This document shows, one piece after another, positions 57,426 to 64,000 of a DNA stretch of 64,000 bases. Within the stretch, counting starts at the first letter, position 1. Every line of letters begins with the position of its first letter. The notes below the pieces were generated by a model. The model did not search any database and was not told the DNA's origin. It was given only the letters and a program-made list of their open reading frames with translations. The position numbers and the translations under genes were made by a program. Origin of the DNA: Pusillimonas sp. DMV24BSW_D. GTDB lineage: Bacteria > Pseudomonadota > Gammaproteobacteria > Burkholderiales > Burkholderiaceae_B. The stretch covers positions 2,728,001 through 2,792,000 of the forward strand of contig NZ_CP049990.1 in the NCBI RefSeq assembly GCF_011388195.1, in the 5' to 3' direction.

Positions 57426-60047
57426 ATGAGCAATATTGAGCACGCTTCGCACACCCCTATGATGCAGCAATACCTGCGTCTTAAAGAAGAGGCCGGACAA
57501 CATCTTCTGTTCTACCGCATGGGCGACTTCTATGAAATGTTCTATGAAGATGCCGAGCGCGCAGCGCGCCTGCTGAGCCTGACCCTGACCAAGCGCGGCA
57601 CCTCGAACGGCGCACCCATTCCCATGGCGGGCGTACCTTTCCACTCAATGGAAGGCTATCTGGCACGTTTGGTCGCTTTGGGCGAGTCGGTGGCCATTTG
57701 CGAACAAATCGGCGACCCGGCCGCAAGCAAAGGGCCGGTCGAACGCAAAATTGTACGTATTGTGACACCGGGAACCCTTACTGATGAAGCCCTGCTGCCG
57801 GCCAAAAGCGACCGGCTCATTGCCGCCGCCTGGGTATTGCGACAGCGACGCACCGAAACTGCGGGTATTGCCTGGATGAACCTGGCCAATGGAAGTTTTT
57901 GCGTGACCCAGTGCGAGCCCGACATGCTGGACACCGAATTGCATCGGATTGCCCCGGCCGAACTGGTTTGCCCCGAAAGCCAACGGATTAACCTGCTGGA
58001 AGGCGTTGCGATCAGCACCCTGCCCGATTGGCATTTCGACAGCGACAATGCACGCAATACCCTGCAGAATCACTTCGACATCGACTCTTTGAGCAGCTTC
58101 GACCTGTCGGACTGGCCGGCCGGAACGTGCGCGGCCGGTGCCCTGCTTTACTACGTTCAACGCACCCAAAGTCAGGCACTGCCACACATTCAAACCTTGC
58201 GCACCGACCGGTCAAGTCAATACGTTGTGCTGGATCCGGTGACCCGTAAAAACCTGGAAATTACGCAAACGCTGGCCGGGGAGGCATCGCCCACCCTGTT
58301 CTCGATTCTTGACCATTGCCAAACGCCCATGGGCAGCCGCCTGCTGCGCCATTGGCTGCATCATCCGTTGCGCGACAACAGCGAGGTCGCCCAGCGCCAG
58401 CGCCTTGTGCAGTGTTTTTTATTACCGAATGAACATGAGGACCCCTGGAATGCATCGCCGGCGCTGGACGCATTGCGCCAACAACTGAACGCGCTGCCCG
58501 ACATTGAACGCATTGCCACGCGCATTGCACTACGCTCGGTACGGCCACGCGAACTGGCCAGCCTGCGCGACGCACTGGATACCTTGCCGGGCCTTGTTGA
58601 ACTGCTTACCACGCGATTCGACCCGGACCCAACCATTGAAATGCACGCACAGGCCCTCACACTGCCCGGTGCCCTGCCCAACCTGCTGCACAACGCCATC
58701 GCGCAGGAACCGGCGCTGCTGGTCAGGGATGGTGGTGTATTGGCCAATGGCTACGATGAAGAGTTGGACACGCTGCGCACGCTGGCCACAGACAGCGGCG
58801 ACTATCTGATGCAGCTTGAGGCGCGCGAGCGCGAGCGCACCGGCATTACCAACTTGAAAGTGGAATACAACCGCGTACACGGCTTTTTCATCGAAGTCAG
58901 CAAGGGGCAAACAGACAAGGTACCCGCCGATTACCGGCGCCGCCAAACACTGAAGAATGCCGAACGCTATATCACGCCCGAATTGAAAACCTGGGAAGAT
59001 AAAGTGTTGTCGGCCAAAGATCGCAGCCTGGCGCGTGAAAAGCAATTATTCGAAGCACTGCTCGACGAGTTGGCCGGCAGCACGAAGGCCCTGTCTTTGT
59101 GCGCTTCCAACCTGGCGCAAATCGACGCGTTGGCGGCGTTGGCCGAACATGCCCGCAACAATGACTGGGTTGCCCCGGTGCTCACCGACGATCACGAAAT
59201 CATCATTGAACAAGGCCGCCACCCGGTGGTGGAACGCAGCATCGAGCAATTCACACCCAACGATTGCACGTTGAACAGCGACCGAAGCATGCTGATGATT
59301 ACGGGCCCCAATATGGGGGGTAAGTCAACCTACATGCGTCAGATCGCGCTGATTGCCCTGCTGGCGCGAACCGGCAGTTTCGTCCCGGCCGAGTCAGCCC
59401 GCATTGGACAAATCGATAGGATCTTCACGCGCATCGGCGCCGCAGACGATCTGGCCGGTGGTCGCTCCACCTTCATGATGGAAATGACCGAAGCAGCCGC
59501 CATTCTGGCGGCAAGCACGCCGGCCAGCCTGGTGCTGATGGATGAAATCGGCAGGGGTACCTCAACGTACGACGGGCTGGCCCTGGCCTGGGCGATTGCC
59601 CACCGCTTATTAACCCACAACCACGCGCTTACGCTGTTTGCCACACACTACTTCGAAATGACACGGCTGACCGACACGTTGCCTGCAGCGCATAATGTCC
59701 ACTTGGCTGCCGCAGAATCCGGCACGGGCATCGTCTTCCTGCACGAGGTACGACCCGGGCCGGCCAGCCGCAGTTACGGTATTCAGGTTGCGCAGCGCGC
59801 CGGCATTCCGCCTGCCGTGATTCGTCATGCCGGGAAAACGCTGGCGCAATTGGAAAAAAGCAGCGGCCATACGCCCCAACTAGATTTATTCAGCGCCCCG
59901 GTCGGCAGCGCCGAACCGGACACCATCGACCCATCGATTGATGCCGCCTTAACGCTGTATGAGCATCTCAGCGGCATCGATCCCGACAACCTGACGCCCA
60001 AAGAGGCGTTGGAAACGCTTTATCGGCTCAGAAAAGACATTTCCTGA
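57426..60047 (+). CDS. mutS: DNA mismatch repair protein MutS
   Basis: An 873-residue mismatch-recognition ATPase. The Phe-x-Glu mismatch contact is in GDFYEMF (35-37), the Walker A GPNMGGKS is at 627-634, followed by [15 protein letters not shown] (Walker B and signature) and the [10 protein letters not shown] switch. It binds mispaired bases and recruits MutL. It starts at ATG 57426 ([31 protein letters not shown]). Confidence 0.97.
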   Translation: MSNIEHASHTPMMQQYLRLKEEAGQHLLFYRMGDFYEMFYEDAERAARLLSLTLTKRGTSNGAPIPMAGVPFHSMEGYLARLVALGESVAICEQIGDPAASKGPVERKIVRIVTPGTLTDEALLPAKSDRLIAAAWVLRQRRTETAGIAWMNLANGSFCVTQCEPDMLDTELHRIAPAELVCPESQRINLLEGVAISTLPDWHFDSDNARNTLQNHFDIDSLSSFDLSDWPAGTCAAGALLYYVQRTQSQALPHIQTLRTDRSSQYVVLDPVTRKNLEITQTLAGEASPTLFSILDHCQTPMGSRLLRHWLHHPLRDNSEVAQRQRLVQCFLLPNEHEDPWNASPALDALRQQLNALPDIERIATRIALRSVRPRELASLRDALDTLPGLVELLTTRFDPDPTIEMHAQALTLPGALPNLLHNAIAQEPALLVRDGGVLANGYDEELDTLRTLATDSGDYLMQLEARERERTGITNLKVEYNRVHGFFIEVSKGQTDKVPADYRRRQTLKNAERYITPELKTWEDKVLSAKDRSLAREKQLFEALLDELAGSTKALSLCASNLAQIDALAALAEHARNNDWVAPVLTDDHEIIIEQGRHPVVERSIEQFTPNDCTLNSDRSMLMITGPNMGGKSTYMRQIALIALLARTGSFVPAESARIGQIDRIFTRIGAADDLAGGRSTFMMEMTEAAAILAASTPASLVLMDEIGRGTSTYDGLALAWAIAHRLLTHNHALTLFATHYFEMTRLTDTLPAAHNVHLAAAESGTGIVFLHEVRPGPASRSYGIQVAQRAGIPPAVIRHAGKTLAQLEKSSGHTPQLDLFSAPVGSAEPDTIDPSIDAALTLYEHLSGIDPDNLTPKEALETLYRLRKDIS

Positions 60048-60054
60048 AAAACAC

Positions 60055-61239
60055 ATGATTGATATCCATACTCCCTGCGCGCTGTTAGGTGGCCTGACGC
60101 CACACGAATTCATGCGCGACTACTGGCAACGAAAGCCCCTGCTCATCCGGCAGGCTTTGCCGAATTTCCGTCCAACGCTCAGCATCAACGACATTCGGCA
60201 ACTCGTACGCCGCGAAGAGGTGGAGTCGCGGCTGATCTGGAAAGACCAGCACGGCTGGCAGATGAAGCAAGGGCCGCTGCATCGCCTGCCCTCGCAAAAG
60301 CGACATGATTGGACCGTTCTGGCCCAGAACGTAGATGCTCACGACGACGCGGTGGCCGCTTTAATGCATCAATTCCGCTTCATTCCCGACGCACGGCTGG
60401 ATGACGTCATGATCAGCATCGCCGGCGACGGCGGCGGCGTGGGGCCGCATTTCGACAGCTACGATGTTTTTCTCCTCCAAGGCGTAGGCAAACGACGCTG
60501 GCAAATCAGCCAACAAAAAAATTTAAGGCTTGAGCCCGATTTACCACTGAAAATACTGTCACACTTCGAGCCGGAGCAAACGTGGGTGCTGGAACCAGGC
60601 GACATGCTTTATTTGCCCCCGCATATTGCCCACGACGGTGTCGCTGAAGGAAATTGCATGACACTGTCCATTGGCTTCAGGGCGCCCACTCAGGCAGCAC
60701 TGGCTTGCGGGCTACTGGAAGCGGCAAGTGACCAGATTATGGCACGGCTGGGAAACACCAGTGGTCTGTATGGAGACCCTCCTTTACCAGGTCCCAAACT
60801 GAATGGAACTTACAAGGACAAAGGCGCTGCTGCCACGTCGGCTCCCGCCCAAATACCCGATGCTCTTATTAAAGAAACACTGGCCGTTGCCGAGAAAATT
60901 CAATTTAATGAAGCGCTCGCAGGACGTTTCCTGGGTCAATGGCTCAGCGAACCCTCAAGAGCCGCCGCTTTTGAAACCAATCTGGACGGCGATATCGATT
61001 TATTCGATGATCCACCCGCAACCGGCACCCTGGTGTTGGATCGGTGCACCCGCCTTCTGTACAGGGGCTCATCTGCGTTCATTAACGGTGAAGTCGCTGC
61101 GATAAAAGCGAGCACTCCAATCAAGACGCTGGCTGATCAACGCCGACTAGACTGCAGTGCACTAAAAAAAATGAGCCCCGACGTACGGGACTCATTACAA
61201 GCTTGGCTGGAAGACGGTTGGCTTCATTACCAACCATAA
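60055..61239 (+). CDS. roxA: Ribosomal protein uL16 arginine hydroxylase (RoxA/YcfD-like)
   Basis: A 394-residue JmjC-type 2-oxoglutarate oxygenase. Fe ligands are His132 and Asp134 (GPHFDSYDVF) and His193 (YLPPHIAHDGV). The family hydroxylates an arginine of ribosomal protein uL16 (L16). The C-terminal dimer domain follows. It is seven bases after mutS and probably co-transcribed. Its end is 13 bases from convergent bamC. Confidence 0.9.
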   Translation: MIDIHTPCALLGGLTPHEFMRDYWQRKPLLIRQALPNFRPTLSINDIRQLVRREEVESRLIWKDQHGWQMKQGPLHRLPSQKRHDWTVLAQNVDAHDDAVAALMHQFRFIPDARLDDVMISIAGDGGGVGPHFDSYDVFLLQGVGKRRWQISQQKNLRLEPDLPLKILSHFEPEQTWVLEPGDMLYLPPHIAHDGVAEGNCMTLSIGFRAPTQAALACGLLEAASDQIMARLGNTSGLYGDPPLPGPKLNGTYKDKGAAATSAPAQIPDALIKETLAVAEKIQFNEALAGRFLGQWLSEPSRAAAFETNLDGDIDLFDDPPATGTLVLDRCTRLLYRGSSAFINGEVAAIKASTPIKTLADQRRLDCSALKKMSPDVRDSLQAWLEDGWLHYQP

Positions 61240-61252
61240 ACCGGCACTGTTG

Positions 61253-62380
61253 CTAGCGCATTTCTTCAGCCAAAACGGTAATAATCCGCTTGGCGGTATC
61301 GGAGTTATCGAGCTGGCCGTCGGCGGTTAACACACGAACAACCGAGTCGGAGCCTTCGCCCCTTACGTTAATGCGATACTGCGCTGCCTCAGCAGTGCCT
61401 TTGCTTCCAAACAAACGACCGAAGAAACCAGGCTGCTCAATTTTCTCGCCCGTGTCGGTGTCAAGGTAACGAATATAGTACTCACCGGCGGAACGGTCAC
61501 GGTCGTCGACATAGAAACCAGCCGAATCAATTGCCACACCGACACGACGCCACGCACGGTCGAACGACTCGTTAATGGTAAGTTGAGCAGTTCCAGGTGC
61601 GGCCTGATCAACCACCGGCGTTAAATTGACCTCTTCGGCCTGCTGCAACTTGCGACGGGCCTCTTCCATGTCGGTGCCAAGGAACACCATAAGACGCGCC
61701 AGCATTGCCGCATTCAGACTGGGGTCTTCTTTACCTTCGATCCATTTCCAACCGGTATTGTCAATCGTACCGGTTTCCACCATCTTCTGATGGCTGATAT
61801 AAACCTCGGTTTTTCCATTCACCCGCTCCAGACGCGTACGGAACCGTTCGCGTTCACCGCTGTCGGCCACTTGCTCGAAAATGAAACTGAACGCCCCTTG
61901 AATCAAACCTTGAGGCAATTTGGCCCGATTCTCGGCCCAATCGGTTTCAATGAGCCCGGCTTGAGGGTCTTGAATGTGGATCGTGAACCCCTCGTTGCCC
62001 CAGAACTCGACTACCTCGGGATACACCTGCTCGGCCGGACGGTCGACCACCAGCCAACGTAAATCGCCGTCACGGCGAATTTCAACATCGTCGACACTAG
62101 GTAGTACGACGTCACGACCACCTGCAGCGGCTTGTTGTTGTTGCGACTGGGCATACTGACTAAACGTTGCCGAACCCTCAGGGGCACGATAGCGCGCATC
62201 GCGGTTTGCCTGGGTTAGATCGGGAGGAATGCTGAGCGGATCGCCCGCAACAGAACTTTTGTAATCAACGGCGTCTTCAGCACCCAAATATTGATTGATT
62301 TGCGAGCAGCCGGATAAAACCACAAGGCCTAACCCTATGGCCAGACCGGAATAACGTTTGGAGAGGCGAATATTTGACAT
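61253..62380 (-). CDS. bamC: Outer membrane assembly lipoprotein BamC
   Basis: A 375-residue lipoprotein of the BAM complex. The lipobox VLSGC places the modified Cys at residue 25. The two BamC domains follow (LRWLVVDRPAEQVYPEVVEFWGNEGFTI and LTINESFDRAWRRVGVAIDSAGFYVDDRDRSAGEYYIRYLDTDTG). It is one base after dapA, so translated together with it. Confidence 0.93.
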   Translation of the reverse strand: MSNIRLSKRYSGLAIGLGLVVLSGCSQINQYLGAEDAVDYKSSVAGDPLSIPPDLTQANRDARYRAPEGSATFSQYAQSQQQQAAAGGRDVVLPSVDDVEIRRDGDLRWLVVDRPAEQVYPEVVEFWGNEGFTIHIQDPQAGLIETDWAENRAKLPQGLIQGAFSFIFEQVADSGERERFRTRLERVNGKTEVYISHQKMVETGTIDNTGWKWIEGKEDPSLNAAMLARLMVFLGTDMEEARRKLQQAEEVNLTPVVDQAAPGTAQLTINESFDRAWRRVGVAIDSAGFYVDDRDRSAGEYYIRYLDTDTGEKIEQPGFFGRLFGSKGTAEAAQYRINVRGEGSDSVVRVLTADGQLDNSDTAKRIITVLAEEMR

Positions 62381-63283
62381 TTAAATAAGACCTGCTTCTT
62401 TCAAAGAGAGGCGCACCACGTTGTGATACTGCTCGTTCAAGGGAGTTAAGGGCAAGCGATAACCCGCCTGGCAGAACCCCATTTCAGCCAGGGCCCACTT
62501 CACGGGTATCGGGTTCGCTTCGATAAACAGAATTTTGTTCAATTGAGCCAACTGGCCATTCAAACGGCGTACCGCAGGAACATCGCCGTTAAGTGCCGCT
62601 GCGCACAGCTGATGCATGAGCTTGGGAGCAACATTGGCCGTAACCGAAACATTACCCTTCCCCCCCATGAGAATCAGCGCCGCCGCCGTTGCATCGTCGC
62701 CGCTGAAAACCTGGAAATTATCTGGTTTGTAATGCAATAACCAGGCGCCGCGACCGATATCACCGGTAGCATCCTTCAAACCAATAATTCCCGGAATTTG
62801 CGCCAGACGCAACACGGTGTCATTCGACATGTCGGCCACTGTTCTGCCGGGCACGTTGTAAAGAATGGTGGGGAGCTCAACTTTTTCGGCAATCGTGCGG
62901 AAATGCTGGTACATCCCTTCTTGCGACGGCTTGTTGTAATAAGGCGCAACCGACAGCCCTGCTTTGGCTCCCGCTTTAAACGCATACTCCGACAACTCGA
63001 TCGCCTCACTGGTGGAGTTGCCTCCCACCCCGGCAATGATTGGAATGCGTCCGGCAGCGTGTTCGACGGCTACGCGAATCAGCTCGGCATGCTCATCCAT
63101 GCTTACCGTAGGTGATTCACCGGATGTGCCCACCACTACAAGCGCATCCGTGCCTTCCTGAACATGCCAGTCGATAAGTTTGCGATAGGCGTCGAAATCG
63201 AGTGCGCCATCGGGGAGCATTGGCGTAACCAACGCCACCATACTTCCCTGAAACTCAGGCATCACAGAATCGGTACTTATCAT
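62381..63283 (-). CDS. dapA: 4-hydroxy-tetrahydrodipicolinate synthase
   Basis: Condenses pyruvate with aspartate semialdehyde in lysine synthesis. 300 residues with Tyr142 (LYNVPGRT), Schiff-base Lys170 (GLKDATGD) and the Thr53-Ser-Gly-Glu (VGTSGE) motif. It makes with lysC two lysine-path genes in this window. The start at 63283 is about seven residues longer than some homologues; ATG 63262 is possible. Confidence 0.96.
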   Translation of the reverse strand: MISTDSVMPEFQGSMVALVTPMLPDGALDFDAYRKLIDWHVQEGTDALVVVGTSGESPTVSMDEHAELIRVAVEHAAGRIPIIAGVGGNSTSEAIELSEYAFKAGAKAGLSVAPYYNKPSQEGMYQHFRTIAEKVELPTILYNVPGRTVADMSNDTVLRLAQIPGIIGLKDATGDIGRGAWLLHYKPDNFQVFSGDDATAAALILMGGKGNVSVTANVAPKLMHQLCAAALNGDVPAVRRLNGQLAQLNKILFIEANPIPVKWALAEMGFCQAGYRLPLTPLNEQYHNVVRLSLKEAGLI

Positions 63284-63395
63284 GATGGGGTAATTCTCCG
63301 AGAACTCACCAAAGGGGGTGAGAAGGCCCTAAATAACATTAACTCGCAAGTTTAACGGATATAGGCCAAAACCGTTAATCGTTAAGGTAGTTTTA

Positions 63396-64000
63396 CTACA
63401 GAAACCACCTGACAATACCCTGGCCCACCATAAGCAGCGGCCGCAAAAGCGTCCAAAGAACGCCCGTTAACATTAAAACGATAATAATCATCAAGCCATA
63501 GGGCTCAATACGCGCATATTGATACGCTGCCTTCCCAGGCAACAAACTGAACACAATCCGCCCACCGTCCAACGGTGGCAGGGGCAACAGGTTCAACGCC
63601 ATAAGAATGAGGTTCACCTGAATACCCGCGATGGCCATTCGCACCCAAAAGTCGGTTGGGGTTGCCCCAAACTCCATGAGAAAGCGCAGCGATAACGCCC
63701 ACAAGATCGCCATGACCATATTGGAACCCGGCCCGGCCAGCGCTACCCACAACATGTCTCTTTTGGGGTTACGTAAACGCGACCAGTCGACCGGCACCGG
63801 CTTGGCCCAGCCGAATAGCAGCCCCGCCCCACCCATTAGTTTGGTGCTAAACAACAAAACCAACGGCACAACAATGGTACCTATAGGGTCGATGTGACGC
63901 ACCGGGTTTAAACTGATGCGCCCCATTTGATAAGCTGTTGGATCGCCAAACATGCGCGCCACATAGCCGTGCGCCGCCTCGTGCAACGTAATACCGAAGA
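63396..64000 (-). CDS. Site-2-protease / M50 family membrane peptidase (N-terminus beyond window)
   Basis: About 201 residues are visible; the frame is open to the window edge, so the N-terminus is missing. The zinc motif HEAAH (HExxH) begins just inside the edge, followed by LNLLPLPPLDGGRIVF with the second conserved Asp. Several membrane segments support a rhomboid-like intramembrane metalloprotease of the YwhC type. Substrate unknown. Confidence 0.88.
   Translation of the reverse strand, partial: FGITLHEAAHGYVARMFGDPTAYQMGRISLNPVRHIDPIGTIVVPLVLLFSTKLMGGAGLLFGWAKPVPVDWSRLRNPKRDMLWVALAGPGSNMVMAILWALSLRFLMEFGATPTDFWVRMAIAGIQVNLILMALNLLPLPPLDGGRIVFSLLPGKAAYQYARIEPYGLMIIIVLMLTGVLWTLLRPLLMVGQGIVRWFL

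Overview
The window looks like chromosomal DNA of a betaproteobacterium of the order Burkholderiales, most likely family Alcaligenaceae. I infer this from gene order (cysS / alkA-type glycosylase / accA / tilS / lysC / tRNA-Ser, then TPR protein / peptidyl-prolyl isomerase / lpxH, and dapA-bamC near mutS), from the protein sequences, and from the large number of uptake systems for organic acids or amino acids. No species is claimed.

Layout. 1-4600: accessory DNA. A very large minus-strand gene enters from the left edge: a transglutaminase-like domain, then DUF4011, then a superfamily 1 helicase. After about 780 bases with no convincing gene comes a small coiled-coil membrane protein. 4630-12890: one minus-strand catabolic operon with a complete branched-chain-type (Liv) ABC transporter, an MBL-fold lactonase-like enzyme, a YtcJ-like amidohydrolase and an enolase-superfamily enzyme. 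13117-15695: ychJ and thiC, the latter under a TPP riboswitch. 15740-22308: an EamA exporter, a siaABCD-type signalling operon ending in a diguanylate cyclase, fetAB, and an aldo/keto reductase. 22399-28253: a tightly overlapping minus-strand operon with an opine-dehydrogenase-like enzyme, a hydroxyacyl-CoA-dehydrogenase-like enzyme, a NitT/TauT-type transporter and a MarR regulator. 28399-41985: mainly housekeeping (CopD-like protein, tRNA-Ser, lysC, tilS, accA, DNA glycosylase, cysS, TPR protein, Ppi, lpxH, uppP, TerC/CorC protein, suhB, trmJ, mscS). 42170-57209: a second large catabolic region. It holds a Liv transporter lacking its own binding protein, a VanAB-like Rieske oxygenase and reductase, MarR and LysR regulators, another complete Liv transporter with a Tat-type binding protein, and a convergent operon of CoA-transferase, citryl-CoA-lyase-like enzyme and intradiol ring-cleavage dioxygenase. 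57426-64000: mutS, a ribosomal-oxygenase gene, bamC, dapA and a truncated site-2 protease.

The best signal is regulatory. A 67-bp promoter module occurs twice, once before the plus-strand Liv operon (49458-49524) and once, on the other strand, before the dioxygenase operon (57276-57342). Both copies have an ATCGA-N5-TCGAT palindrome, 12 nt, an identical 22-mer, 12 nt, and TAAACT. The LysR gene beside the first copy probably controls both operons as one regulon, linking uptake to ring cleavage and CoA-dependent degradation of one unknown aromatic or carboxylic substrate. Other leads are the opine-dehydrogenase-like operon with a 14-bp palindrome at its promoter, and the DUF4011 gene as a candidate defence protein.
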